Assembly (NCBI RefSeq): GCF_001676655.1
Contig: NZ_LZDB01000001.1
Location: 62,001 to 126,000 of the forward strand
Direction: 5' to 3'
DNA: 64,000 nt
DNA from: Perlucidibaca aquatica
Lineage (GTDB): Bacteria > Pseudomonadota > Gammaproteobacteria > Pseudomonadales > Moraxellaceae
Below are positions 53,461 to 61,884 of this stretch, in pieces. The first letter of the stretch is position 1. Every line of letters begins with the position of its first letter. A program made the position numbers and the translations under genes. Below the pieces are notes generated by a model. The model was not told the DNA's origin. It saw only the letters and a program-made list of their open reading frames with translations, and did no database searches.

Positions 53461-54975
53461 ATGAATGCAGAAGTGAAAATTCCGGCGCCGCGTGTCCGCA
53501 AGAAAAAGGCCGCTGATGTGACGGTCAGTGAAGTGCTGATCATCGGTGCCGGCTTCGGCGGGCTGGGCACGGCCATCCGCCTGAGCCAGAAAGGCATTAC
53601 CGACATCGTCATTCTCGAGCGTGCCAACGAGGTCGGCGGCACCTGGCGCGACAACAGCTACCCCGGCGCGGCCTGCGATATTCCGTCCAATCTGTACTCG
53701 TACTCGTTTGCGCCGAACCCGGACTGGTCGCGTGCCTACTCCGGCAGCGGCGAAATTCTCAACTATGCCCGCCACCTAGCCGACAGCAATGGCCTAAGAC
53801 AGCTGATTCGCTTCGGTCGCACCGTCACTGATGCCGCCTTCGACGAAATCGAAGGGCATTGGGTGGTGACCACCAGCGCAGGCGAAGTCTTTCGCGGGCG
53901 TTCACTGGTGATGGCCTCGGGCGGCCTCGCCAACCCCAGCCTGCCGAAGATTCCCGGCATCGACAGCTTCGAAGGCAAGCGCATCCACAGCGCGCGCTGG
54001 GATCATGACTATGATCTCAAGGGCAAGCGCGTGGCCGTGATCGGCACGGGCGCCAGCGCCATCCAGATCATTCCCGAGCTGGTCAAGGTCGCCGAAAAAG
54101 TCACGGTGTTCCAGCGCACGCCGGGCTGGGTCATGCCGCGCATGGACTATCGCTCACCGGAGTGGAGCAAGACGCTGTTCCGTGCCGTGCCAGCAACCCA
54201 AAGTGTGTTGCGCAAAGCCCTGTTCTGGGGCCATGAAACGATGGCCTTCAGCTTCATCTGGAGCACGCCGATGACGCGGGTGGTCGAGCGCATCAGCGCG
54301 GCCTTCCTCAAGCATCAGGTCAGCGACCCGTGGATGCGCCGTCAGCTCACACCGGACTTCCGAATCGGCTGCAAGCGCGTGCTGATGTCCAGCGAATACT
54401 ACCCGGCGCTGCAAAAGCCGAACTGCAAGCTCATCACCTGGCCGATTGCGACCATTTCGCCGAAGGGCATTCGTACCGCCGAGGGCGTCGAGCACCAGGT
54501 CGATTGCATTGTCTTTGCCACCGGCTTCGAGATTTGCAAGGCCGGCACGCCGTTCACCATTCGCGGCTTGCAAGGGCGTGTGCTCGCAGAAGAGTGGGCG
54601 CGCGGCTCGCAGGCCTACAAGAGCGTCAATGTCTCCGGCTATCCCAACCTGTCGTTCATTCTCGGGCCGAACTCAGGGCCGGGTCACAACTCGGCGCTGG
54701 TCTACATGGAGTCGCAGATCGGCTACATCGTCGGCAATATCTGCCGCCTGCGCGAACAGGGCCTGAAACTGCTCGATGTCAAACCCGAGGTGCAGGCGCA
54801 GTACAACCGCGAGATCCAGAAGCGCTTGGGACGCACCAACTGGAACTCTGGCTGCAAGAGCTGGTACCTGACCGAAGACGGCTACAACGCCACCATGTAC
54901 CCCGGCTTTGCCACCCAGTACGCGGCGCAGATGGGCTCGTTCAATGCCCAGCACTACCGGACGGAGACGGTCTGA
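53461..54975 (+). CDS. FAD-dependent monooxygenase, Baeyer-Villiger type
   Basis: A class B flavin monooxygenase of 504 residues. The first Rossmann motif GAGFGG is at residues 29-34, the second GTGASA near 195-200, and between them lies the Baeyer-Villiger fingerprint F-x-G-x3-H-x3-W-D (Phe170, Gly172, His176, Trp180, Asp181). It inserts an oxygen atom into a ketone or oxidises a soft nucleophile using NADPH and O2. Third gene of the operon; the stop overlaps the next start by one base (TGATG). With the SDR it could convert an alcohol to a ketone and then to an ester. Confidence 0.9.
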   Translation: MNAEVKIPAPRVRKKKAADVTVSEVLIIGAGFGGLGTAIRLSQKGITDIVILERANEVGGTWRDNSYPGAACDIPSNLYSYSFAPNPDWSRAYSGSGEILNYARHLADSNGLRQLIRFGRTVTDAAFDEIEGHWVVTTSAGEVFRGRSLVMASGGLANPSLPKIPGIDSFEGKRIHSARWDHDYDLKGKRVAVIGTGASAIQIIPELVKVAEKVTVFQRTPGWVMPRMDYRSPEWSKTLFRAVPATQSVLRKALFWGHETMAFSFIWSTPMTRVVERISAAFLKHQVSDPWMRRQLTPDFRIGCKRVLMSSEYYPALQKPNCKLITWPIATISPKGIRTAEGVEHQVDCIVFATGFEICKAGTPFTIRGLQGRVLAEEWARGSQAYKSVNVSGYPNLSFILGPNSGPGHNSALVYMESQIGYIVGNICRLREQGLKLLDVKPEVQAQYNREIQKRLGRTNWNSGCKSWYLTEDGYNATMYPGFATQYAAQMGSFNAQHYRTETV

Positions 54976-55682
54976 TGAGCGCCGTCACCCTGCCCTATGT
55001 GTGCTGCGAGCTGGACCCGGTCATTCCGACCCGCACGCGCGAAATCCACCAGAAGCTGAAAGCCGGCAGCCGCGAATCACAGGCGTCGGCAGCAGCCGAA
55101 ACGCTGGGGCTGGCGATCAATACACTGGTCGATGCCTTTCTCGCCCAGCTCCTGCGCGAGCTGGCCGCCGCGCATCCTGAGCACAAGCTGTATCGGGATG
55201 CGCTGACGGTCGTCGAAGACATTCAGGGCAAGGTGCAGCACTACCTCGGCTGGCTCACGCGATTCTTGTCCAACGAGCGCATGACGGTGGTCGCCGGCAA
55301 GTATCTGGAGATGATTCAGCCGCTGGTGGCCGGCCAGCCTCAGCGCGAATTTCTTGCCGTCGGTATCGAGCCGGCGCTGGCGGCGCATGCCCGTCAGACC
55401 ATTGCGGCGCTGCGCTCCGGTGAGTCGGTGGATGTCCGCGCCGGCATCGAGGTGCTGATCAGCATTGTCGATGCTGTGCTCGTCGACTTCGTTAACGAGC
55501 CGAAACGGCTGATGCGCTTCAACCTCATCGTCGACAAGACCCTGGATGGTGCCATCTACATGATCAAGGGCTTGGCGTTCCGGCAACTGCGGGCACTAGG
55601 CGAGCGTCTGCCGGTTGCTCATCTGCCGGTTTTTCTCGATCATCTCGAGCACTTTTTTCACGACCAATCGCCCGTCCAATAA
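54975..55682 (+). CDS. Unknown helical protein at the end of the oxidative operon
   Basis: No family recognised. The start ATG 54975 overlaps the monooxygenase stop (TGATG), a sign of translational coupling; the much longer frame back to 54330 is a shadow of the monooxygenase gene. The 235 residues are largely alpha-helical (SAAAETLGLAINTLVDAFLAQLLRELAA and others) without signal peptide or membrane segment. No catalytic motif is seen. Its role is probably linked to the three upstream enzymes. Confidence 0.75.
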   Translation: MSAVTLPYVCCELDPVIPTRTREIHQKLKAGSRESQASAAAETLGLAINTLVDAFLAQLLRELAAAHPEHKLYRDALTVVEDIQGKVQHYLGWLTRFLSNERMTVVAGKYLEMIQPLVAGQPQREFLAVGIEPALAAHARQTIAALRSGESVDVRAGIEVLISIVDAVLVDFVNEPKRLMRFNLIVDKTLDGAIYMIKGLAFRQLRALGERLPVAHLPVFLDHLEHFFHDQSPVQ

Positions 55683-55702
55683 AAACTAACAGAGTGACCT
55701 TC

Positions 55703-56752
55703 ATGAATCTCCGGCTACCTAAGTTAACCCTCATCGCCTCCGTGCTGCTCAGTGGCCTCGCGCACGCCCTGCCAGCGCCGGACAACGCACAGCTGGCAGC
55801 GCTGAAAACCATGGAGGGCAAAAAGGTACGTATCTGTATTTTTGACCCCATCGGTGCCAACGGCCCTGCTGTTGGCTATGCCAAGGACTACATGCTGGAG
55901 GCCAAAAAATGGGGCGTGAACGCCGACATCAAGGCCTATACCGACGAGCGCGTGGCTGCGGAAGACTTGAAAGCCGGCCAATGCGATGCAGCAGCGATCA
56001 CTACCTTGCGTGCCAAACAGTTCAATAAGTTTGTGGGCAGCCTCGATGCCGTCGGCGGCATTCCCGATAACGCGCACATGGACATGGTGCTGAAAACCCT
56101 CTCCTCGCCGCGCATGGCCCCCCTCATGCGCAGTGGCCATTTCGAGGTGGTCGGTAACATTCCGCTCGGTGCCGCCTTTGTGATGGTCAACGATCGTGCC
56201 ATTAACTCCATTGAAAAAGCTGCTGGCAAGAAAGTCGCCGTCATGGAGTGGGACAAGTCACAGGCCAAAATGGTTCAGCGCATGGGCGCGCAGCCGGTGG
56301 CTTCGGATGTGATCAACTTTGTCGGCAAGTTCAATAACGGCCAAGTCGACATCATTGCCGCTCCGGCGTTAGCGTTCAAACCACTCGAAATCTATCGTGG
56401 GCTGGGTGAGAAAGGCGCCATCTACCGCTTCCCACTGGTCATGCTTAGCGCCGCGCTGATCATTCGCCATGACCGTTTCCCACCGGATGTTGGCCAAAAA
56501 TTGCGCGAGTTTGTGTACACACAAATCGACAAAGCCTATGCCTTTGTGGAGAAAGAAGAGAAAGGGATTCCGGAAAAATACTGGTTAGATATTCCCGCCC
56601 ACGAGAAAGTGAAATACGTTGAAATGATGCGCCAGGCACGTATCCAGATGACTGCTGAAGGCGACTACGACCCGCGCATGATGAGTTTGCTGAAGCGGGT
56701 GCGTTGCGCGAAGAATCCGGGTGCGGCGGAGTGTTCGCTGAAGGATGAGTGA
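55703..56752 (+). CDS. Exported solute-binding-like protein (DUF6091 type)
   Basis: A 349-residue protein with a cleavable signal peptide (LTLIASVLLSGLAHALPAP). The body KVRICIFDPIGANGPAVGYAKDYMLEAKKWGVNADIKAYTDE, followed by LKAGQCDAAAITTLRA, has the two-lobed look of a periplasmic binding protein; I recall it as a putative solute-binding (DUF6091) protein. ATG 55703 has AGAG 8 nt upstream. It starts 20 nt after the unknown operon gene, so it may be the operon's last member and bind the substrate or a product. No transporter membrane component is nearby. Confidence 0.75.
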   Translation: MNLRLPKLTLIASVLLSGLAHALPAPDNAQLAALKTMEGKKVRICIFDPIGANGPAVGYAKDYMLEAKKWGVNADIKAYTDERVAAEDLKAGQCDAAAITTLRAKQFNKFVGSLDAVGGIPDNAHMDMVLKTLSSPRMAPLMRSGHFEVVGNIPLGAAFVMVNDRAINSIEKAAGKKVAVMEWDKSQAKMVQRMGAQPVASDVINFVGKFNNGQVDIIAAPALAFKPLEIYRGLGEKGAIYRFPLVMLSAALIIRHDRFPPDVGQKLREFVYTQIDKAYAFVEKEEKGIPEKYWLDIPAHEKVKYVEMMRQARIQMTAEGDYDPRMMSLLKRVRCAKNPGAAECSLKDE

Positions 56753-56769
56753 GATCGGAAAGGCGAGCG

Positions 56770-57183
56770 CTAACGAAGCACGACTTCTAAGCGCTTACCC
56801 ATCGCACTCAAGGCTTCTGCCATGCTGTCGATTCGGGTGGTATGACGCAAATCCGTTAGACGATTCACGCTTTGCGGCGTCGTATTTAGCAGCCTAGCCA
56901 GATCCACGGGTCGCAGGTTTTGTTCCAACATGGTGTTCAACAACAAGACCTTGGCCGTCAAGCTGGCAGGCAGCTCAACAAAGTCCTGCCCCTTTAACGG
57001 CCTACTTGGCAGCGGAACCGGGCGTTTATCGTTGAAGTAAAACTCGAGTGCGGTGAATAAGGCATCGTGTGCCATGTCTAAAGCTTCTTGCAGTGTTTCC
57101 CCAGCAGTGATGGCCTCTGGAATATCCACAAAGGTCACCAGGTAGCCCGTCGTATCAGGTTCAATCGTTAGTGGGTATCGCAT
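56770..57183 (-). CDS. hicB: HicB-family antitoxin with HTH
   Basis: Neutralises HicA and represses the operon. The N-terminal partial RNase-H-like fold MRYPLTIEPDTTGYLVTFVDIPEAITAGETLQEAL is diagnostic. A C-terminal helix-turn-helix (RPVDLARLLNTTPQSVNRLTDLRH) supplies DNA binding. 137 residues. It lies 43 nt downstream of hicA, the usual toxin-first order. Operator candidates sit upstream of hicA at 57433-57482. Confidence 0.92.
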   Translation of the reverse strand: MRYPLTIEPDTTGYLVTFVDIPEAITAGETLQEALDMAHDALFTALEFYFNDKRPVPLPSRPLKGQDFVELPASLTAKVLLLNTMLEQNLRPVDLARLLNTTPQSVNRLTDLRHTTRIDSMAEALSAMGKRLEVVLR

Positions 57184-57226
57184 TTTTCTCTCACATTTCG
57201 ATTTTGGGCAAGTGAACTTACCGACT

Positions 57227-57400
57227 TCACTTCATACCTAATTGCTTCAGAATCGCCCGTCGCAGGCCATCTCCCAATTCTTTGGCATGACGGGGCAGCG
57301 TGGTTTGTCGGCCATTCAGATACACCTTGGTGTGCTTAGCGCCTTCCTCGAAAGTCGCGCCCTGATCTGCCAACCAACGCTTGAACTCGCTTGTTTTCAT
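57227..57400 (-). CDS. hicA: HicA-family mRNA interferase toxin
   Basis: A small dsRBD-like ribonuclease that cleaves mRNA when HicB is lost. The start ATG 57400 is fixed by GGAGG 4 nt upstream, giving 57 residues beginning MKTSEFKRWLADQG. The family core GAKHTKVYLNGRQTTLPRHAKELGDGLRRAILKQLG carries the catalytic His in AKHTK. The in-frame extension back to 57439 lies in the operator region. It is first of the hicA-hicB pair. Confidence 0.93.
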   Translation of the reverse strand: MKTSEFKRWLADQGATFEEGAKHTKVYLNGRQTTLPRHAKELGDGLRRAILKQLGMK

Positions 57401-57432
57401 GAGTCCTCCATTCCTTGGAGAGATGTGCATAG

Positions 57433-57482
57433 TAAACAAAATTGTTTTATTTTTTGCGATAAATTACAAACAATTTTGTTTA
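57433..57482. promoter_or_regulatory. Twin operator of the hicAB promoter
   Basis: TAAACAAAATTGTTT (57433-57447) recurs inverted at 57468-57482, with 20 bp between. Each copy is itself nearly palindromic (AAACAAAATTGTTT-like). The pair lies immediately upstream of hicA in very AT-rich DNA where the promoter must be, so it is a strong candidate for the HicB or HicAB binding site. Confidence 0.65.
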
Positions 57483-57511
57483 TTTTAAGTTTTTGATGAT
57501 TTCGGGCACTG

Positions 57512-57644
57512 CTAACTTGCGTGATAGATTCTTATGACTTCAATGGTCTGGATCAGAGCCTGATAAACGACAATGTAATTTGCTGTAGAAGACAATTTCT
57601 GCCAAATCATCGAGTGCGCTTTGATTCCAGATGATGGCCAGCAT
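57512..57644 (-). pseudogene. Decayed ParE/RelE-type toxin gene
   Basis: Reading the minus strand from ATG 57644 gives MLAIIWNQSALDDLAEIVFY, the typical ParE N-terminus. After about 20 residues the frame must shift to continue as ANYIVVYQALIQTIEVIRIYHAS and TAG at 57512-57514, a ParE C-terminus. The 133-nt interval is far shorter than the 90-100 codons of an intact ParE and is not a multiple of three, so a large internal deletion has occurred. No antitoxin gene remains beside it. It lies just upstream of hicAB on the same strand. Confidence 0.7.
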
Positions 57645-57734
57645 AACAATCCTTGTGTCGCCGTCGCCATGGTTGTAGTTCCCTCTCTCACCCCGGAAAA
57701 CTACAATCCCCTACTTTACCGAACGACCAGCCAC

Positions 57735-58739
57735 TCAGAAATGCCGATAGCCCGCTTTCAAATCATACTTATAAGACTCTGATTTCAATGTCAAATTGAG
57801 CCCGGCAGCTGCACTAACCACCCCAATCTGCGTCAGCGGCAATTCCAGTGCATGCGCCAATGCCTCCACTTGCTGCTGTCGCGACGCCGGCACAGTAAAC
57901 AGCAGCTCATAGTCATCACCAGCCGCCAGCGCCCAATCCAGCACCTGCTGCTGCAATGCCTCACCCTCACCCGCCAGATACTGCATGGCCGGCGACAGCG
58001 GCAGCTGTTCCAGGTTTAGCGTCGCACCCAGCGCGCGCATACCACCCGAGGCTTTGAGCAAGTGCCCGAGGTCTTGCAGCAGGCCATCCGATACATCCAT
58101 GGCAGCCGTGGCCATGCCGCGCAAGGCCAGCCCCAGCGCCAGTCGGGGCGTGGGTCTATGCAATCGCGCAAGGGCATGGGCTTGATGTGAGGGCGGCAAA
58201 TGCACGTCATGCAGACGGTCTTGTGTGAGCGCCAGGCCTAAGCCGCCATCGCCCAAGGTGCCGCTGACATAAATGAGATCACCAAGCTGCGCACCATCGC
58301 GTCGCAAGGCTTGTGCGGGCGGTACGCTGCCCAGCGCGGTGACGGTGATGCTGAGCGGGCCGCGCGTGGTATCACCGCCGATCAAGGGCACGCCGTGGGC
58401 ATCCGCCAGGGTAAAGAAGCCTTCGGCGAAAGCGGCCAACCACGCTTCATCGGCCGCTGGCAGTGTAAGCGCCAGAGTGACGCCGACGGGCGTAGCCGAC
58501 ATAGCGGCAAGATCGGAGAGATTGACGGCCAGCGCTTTCCAGCCGATATCGAACGGCAAGGCATCAGCGGGAAAGTGGCGGCCAGCGACCAGCGTATCTG
58601 TGGTCACGGCCAGTGACTCGCCAGGCGGCAAGTCGAGCAACGCCGCATCGTCACCAATACCGAGGCGCACGCTAGCGGGCAACGGTCGGTCGGCGCGGGT
58701 GAAATAGCGCCGGATCAGGCCAAACTCATCCAGCGCCAT
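57735..58739 (-). CDS. thiL: Thiamine-monophosphate kinase
   Basis: Makes thiamine diphosphate from thiamine monophosphate and ATP. The AIR-synthase-like fold motifs are visible: EFGLIRRYF, VRLGIGDDAALLD (Mg/ATP site, residues of about 24-36), VTTDTLVAGRHFP, GVPLIGGDTTRGPLSITVTALG and MDVSDGLLQDLGHLL. At 334 residues it is normal. It follows nusB by 36 bp on the same strand, the last gene of the conserved rib-nusB-thiL block; pgpA, often next, is elsewhere at 49975. Confidence 0.94.
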   Translation of the reverse strand: MALDEFGLIRRYFTRADRPLPASVRLGIGDDAALLDLPPGESLAVTTDTLVAGRHFPADALPFDIGWKALAVNLSDLAAMSATPVGVTLALTLPAADEAWLAAFAEGFFTLADAHGVPLIGGDTTRGPLSITVTALGSVPPAQALRRDGAQLGDLIYVSGTLGDGGLGLALTQDRLHDVHLPPSHQAHALARLHRPTPRLALGLALRGMATAAMDVSDGLLQDLGHLLKASGGMRALGATLNLEQLPLSPAMQYLAGEGEALQQQVLDWALAAGDDYELLFTVPASRQQQVEALAHALELPLTQIGVVSAAAGLNLTLKSESYKYDLKAGYRHF

Positions 58740-58775
58740 TTCAGACTCCCGGCAGCGATACCGTGTGAGGTGAGC

Positions 58776-59216
58776 CTAGTCGCGCTCGTGTGGCCGCAAC
58801 GTGGCGGCCAGCTGATCCAGCACACCATTGATGTACTTATGCGATTCCGAGGCGCCGAAGGTCTTGGCCAACTCAATACCTTCATTAATCACCACGCGAT
58901 ACGGCACATCGAGTCGGTGCTTGAGCTCGTAGGTGCCAATGCGTAGCGTCGCCAGCTCGACCGGGTCCAGCGTCTCGAAGGCGCGATCGAGAAACGGCTC
59001 GAACAGCGCATCCAGCGTCTCGGTCAGCGTAGGAATACGCGATAGCAACTCGTGGAAGTAGTCGAGGTCAACCTTGTGCATGGCATTTTCGACGCGATAG
59101 CGCGCCTCAATCTCATACGACGGGTTGCCCGACAGCTGCCACTCGTACAGCCCCTGCAAGGCAAATCGGCGCGCTTTGCGACGCGCCGAGGGGTTCAAAC
59201 CATTAGCTTGGGTCAC
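58776..59216 (-). CDS. nusB: Transcription antitermination protein NusB
   Basis: Binds BoxA RNA with NusE in rRNA antitermination. The helical core [16 protein letters not shown], the segment [25 protein letters not shown] and [29 protein letters not shown] are typical; 146 residues. The start GTG 59216 lies 3 nt from the ribH stop, so the two are translationally linked. It is upstream of thiL. Confidence 0.95.
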   Translation of the reverse strand: MTQANGLNPSARRKARRFALQGLYEWQLSGNPSYEIEARYRVENAMHKVDLDYFHELLSRIPTLTETLDALFEPFLDRAFETLDPVELATLRIGTYELKHRLDVPYRVVINEGIELAKTFGASESHKYINGVLDQLAATLRPHERD

Positions 59217-59219
59217 GAC

Positions 59220-59693
59220 TCAGCCTACTGCCTTCATCACGGAAATCATTTCAATGGCGACCATGGCCGCATCGGCGCCTTTGTTACCGGCCTTGGTGCC
59301 GGAACGCTCAATGGCTTGCTCAATGCTGTCTACGGTGAGTACGCCAAAGCTGATGGGCAGACCGGAATCCAGCGAGACCACGCCCAGGCCTTTGGCACAT
59401 TCGCCCGCAACAAAATCGAAGTGCGGCGTGCCGCCACGAATCACCGCACCGAGCGCAATGATGGCGTCGTAGTTGCCGGTAGCGACCAGCTTCTTAGCGA
59501 TCAGCGGCAGCTCCCAAGCACCTGGCACACGGATGATGGTGATGTTGCTGTCGCTCACACCGTGACGCTTCAGGGCATCGAGCGCACCCGACAGCAGCGA
59601 TTCCACAACGAAGCTATTGAAGCGGCCAACGGCAATGGCGTAGCGGGCATCGGCGTTGCTGAAGTTACCTTCCAGGGTCTTAATGTGGCTCAT
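59220..59693 (-). CDS. ribH: 6,7-dimethyl-8-ribityllumazine synthase
   Basis: The penultimate riboflavin step, joining 5-amino-6-ribitylaminouracil with the 4-carbon product of RibB. Motifs [40 protein letters not shown] and [24 protein letters not shown] (catalytic His in HFDFV) are intact; 157 residues, normal. It is followed within 3 nt by nusB and lies 30 nt after ribBA. Confidence 0.96.
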   Translation of the reverse strand: MSHIKTLEGNFSNADARYAIAVGRFNSFVVESLLSGALDALKRHGVSDSNITIIRVPGAWELPLIAKKLVATGNYDAIIALGAVIRGGTPHFDFVAGECAKGLGVVSLDSGLPISFGVLTVDSIEQAIERSGTKAGNKGADAAMVAIEMISVMKAVG

Positions 59694-59723
59694 GGATGAA
59701 TCCTCTAAACAGTTAAAAGTAAG

Positions 59724-60827
59724 TTATTCCGTGGTGACGTATTCGACGATCTCGAGGCCAAAGCCAGAGAGCGCATTAAATTTGAGCGGGGAGCTAAGCA
59801 AACGCATTTGCGTTACGCCCAGATCACGCAAGATCTGCGAGCCCACGCCGATGGTGCGATACATCCCTGCGCTCTCAGCCGCACGGGCATTGGGCGCAAA
59901 AAAGTCTTCAATGTGCTCGACCATGTTCTGCGCTTTGTAGTCCTGACCGAGCAACACCAGCACGCCGGCTTCGGCACTGCTAATGGCCTGCAAGCTCTTC
60001 TGCAAGTTCCAGCCTAAGCGACCCTTATAACGGGCATGCAGCAAATCTCGCAGCGGGTTTAGCGCATGCACACGCACAGTCGGCACCACACCCGCCGCCA
60101 ATTCGCCCTTCACTAAGGCAACGTGTACACCGTTGTTACCGGCCTCGCGGTAGACGTGCAGTTGCAGGTCACCAAACTCAGTAGGCAGGGTCTTACGTGA
60201 TTCGCAGTTCACGGTCTTTTCATTGACCACACGGTAATGGATCAGGTCCGCGATGGTGCCAATTTTGAGGCCGTGCAACTCGGCGAACTTTTCCAGATCG
60301 GGGCGGCGCGCCATGGTGCCATCGTCGTTCATGATTTCGCAGATCACACCGGCCGGTTCCAAACCCGCCAAACGCGGCAGGTCGCAGGCCGCTTCGGTAT
60401 GACCAGCGCGGTGCAGCACACCACCGGGTTCTGCCATGAGCGGGAAAATATGGCCGGGCTGAACGATATCGCTGGCCTTGGCCTCGCGCATCGCAGCGAC
60501 CTGCACAGTACGCGCGCGGTCGGCGGCGGAGATGCCGGTGGTGACGCCGGTCGCAGCTTCAATGGAGACCGTGAACTTGGTGCCATAACCGGAGTTGTTG
60601 GCCTGCACCATCAGCGGCAGATCGAGCTGCTGGCAACGCTCCCGTGTCATCGGCATGCAGATCAAGCCACGCGCATGGCGAGCCATAAAGTTAATGTCTT
60701 CGGCTCGGCAATGCTCGGCGGCCATGACAATATCGCCTTCGTTTTCGCGATCTTCGTCATCCATTAACACCACCATTTTGCCGGCGCGGATGTCTTCGAT
60801 CAGTTCCTCAACGCTATTCAATTTCAT
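59724..60827 (-). CDS. ribB: RibBA-type 3,4-dihydroxy-2-butanone-4-phosphate synthase with degenerate GTP cyclohydrolase domain
   Basis: The N-terminal DHBP synthase domain is intact: VVLMDDEDRENEGDIVMAAEH, GYGTKFTVSIEAATGVTTGISAADRA, and HIFPLMAEPGGVLHRAGHTEAA. The C-terminal half is of GTP cyclohydrolase II type but the zinc-Cys motif is gone: where RibA has three Cys, this reads VRVHALNPLRDLLHARYKG, without Cys. Cyclohydrolase activity is therefore unlikely; a full RibA is encoded at 49294-49893. ATG 60827 is preferred over a GTG three codons earlier. No FMN-riboswitch-like sequence is visible upstream. Confidence 0.93.
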   Translation of the reverse strand: MKLNSVEELIEDIRAGKMVVLMDDEDRENEGDIVMAAEHCRAEDINFMARHARGLICMPMTRERCQQLDLPLMVQANNSGYGTKFTVSIEAATGVTTGISAADRARTVQVAAMREAKASDIVQPGHIFPLMAEPGGVLHRAGHTEAACDLPRLAGLEPAGVICEIMNDDGTMARRPDLEKFAELHGLKIGTIADLIHYRVVNEKTVNCESRKTLPTEFGDLQLHVYREAGNNGVHVALVKGELAAGVVPTVRVHALNPLRDLLHARYKGRLGWNLQKSLQAISSAEAGVLVLLGQDYKAQNMVEHIEDFFAPNARAAESAGMYRTIGVGSQILRDLGVTQMRLLSSPLKFNALSGFGLEIVEYVTTE

Positions 60828-60863
60828 GCCAATCACTACTCTACAAGGTGCATCAAGGTGAAA

Positions 60864-61223
60864 TCAGCGGGCCACGGGGCGCGCTGGACTCAAGGTATTT
60901 ATACAAGACTGACGGATCACGCGGACTTCTTGGCCCAAGCTGTTGCGCGGCAGACGACGGTCCGGAGCTTCCCAATCGCTGTCCTCTAGGGTCAGCACAT
61001 CAGTCAGTCCAAACGTGGTTTGGCCGCCATAAGCGAAGGCATCTCGCACACACGCACACAAGGCTTGACGCTGACCTGCCGCGACGGTGGCGTCACTCAG
61101 GCACGCTTGCATAAAGCGCACTTCACGCTCACGCGCAAAGTCTTTCGCCGCCCAAGCGGGGCCACTCACACCCATACTCAGGAGTAGCGCAAGCACAGAC
61201 CCAAAAGGCTTAGCCATGACCAT
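60864..61223 (-). CDS. Small exported protein in the rib cluster, unknown
   Basis: About 119 residues. ATG 61223 is chosen because GGAG lies 7 nt upstream; it overlaps the ribE stop by 14 nt. The N-terminus is a signal peptide (KPFGSVLALLLSMGVSGPAWAAK). The mature part has four Cys, three in MQACLSDATVAAGQRQALCACVRDAF and one in RQSCINTL, which may form disulfides in the periplasm. No family recognised. Its position between ribE and ribBA suggests cotranscription, but a link to flavin synthesis is not implied by the sequence. Confidence 0.65.
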   Translation of the reverse strand: MVMAKPFGSVLALLLSMGVSGPAWAAKDFAREREVRFMQACLSDATVAAGQRQALCACVRDAFAYGGQTTFGLTDVLTLEDSDWEAPDRRLPRNSLGQEVRVIRQSCINTLSPARPVAR

Positions 61224-61881
61224 AGCCATTCTCCGCGAGAAACGACAAGGTAATGCCGCCAGCGGATGCCGCTTGAGACTGAGCCGCACGATCACCCAGC
61301 AGCAATCGCTCCAAGTAGCGGGCGAGAATATCGACTTCCAGATTCAGACGCACGCCCGGCGCCCAGTCGGCGATATTGGTTTCGCCTACCGTGTGCGGCA
61401 CGATGTTGAGATCAAAAATCGCGCCATCAATGGCATTCACGGTCAGGCTGATGCCATCGGTGGTGATCGAGCCCTTCTCGGCAATGTATTTCGCCAGTTC
61501 ATCTGGCGCTTTGACACGATAGCGAATTGAACGGGCATCGGGCTGCATGGAGATAACCTCACCGATGCCATCCACATGGCCGCTGACCAGATGGCCGCCT
61601 AAGCGCGTGGTGGGTGTGAGGGCTTTTTCTAAGTTCACGCGCTGACCCACGCGAAAGCTGGCCAGCGTCGAGCGTCGCACGGTCTCGCCGGAAACATCGG
61701 CCACATAGTAGTCACTGCCCTGCTCGACCACGGTCAGGCAGACGCCATTGGTGGCAATCGAATCGCCGAGTTTGACATCGCGCAAATCGAGCTTGCCGGT
61801 GGCAACGGTCAGTCGCAGGTCGCCGCCGCGTGGCTCCAGGCGACGCACCGTGCCGATGGCTTCAATGATTCCGGTGAACAT
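61210..61881 (-). CDS. ribE: Riboflavin synthase, alpha subunit type
   Basis: Dismutates two lumazine molecules to riboflavin. It shows the duplicated beta-barrel repeats: MFTGIIEAIGTVRRLEPRGGDLRL opening repeat one (with SIATNGVCLTVVEQGSDYYVADVSGETVRRS) and LGGHLVSGHVDGIGEVISMQPDARSIRYRVKAPDEL opening repeat two (with SITTDGISLTVNAIDG). 223 residues, normal. Starts 3 nt after the ribD stop. The symbol follows the ribE/ribC usage where riboflavin synthase is ribE. Confidence 0.95.
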   Translation of the reverse strand: MFTGIIEAIGTVRRLEPRGGDLRLTVATGKLDLRDVKLGDSIATNGVCLTVVEQGSDYYVADVSGETVRRSTLASFRVGQRVNLEKALTPTTRLGGHLVSGHVDGIGEVISMQPDARSIRYRVKAPDELAKYIAEKGSITTDGISLTVNAIDGAIFDLNIVPHTVGETNIADWAPGVRLNLEVDILARYLERLLLGDRAAQSQAASAGGITLSFLAENGYGHG

Positions 61882-61884
61882 GCC

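Noticed and set aside
54330-54974. N-terminal extension of the unknown gene at 54975
   Set aside because: The extension overlaps the monooxygenase gene in another frame; ATG 54975 with TGATG coupling explains the gene.
57673-57706. TTGTAGTT/AACTACAA inverted repeat near the thiL end as a terminator
   Set aside because: The stem is interrupted and no T-tract follows on the minus strand, so support is too weak to list.
60828-60863. FMN riboswitch upstream of ribBA
   Set aside because: The gap is only tens of bases and shows none of the conserved RFN segments.
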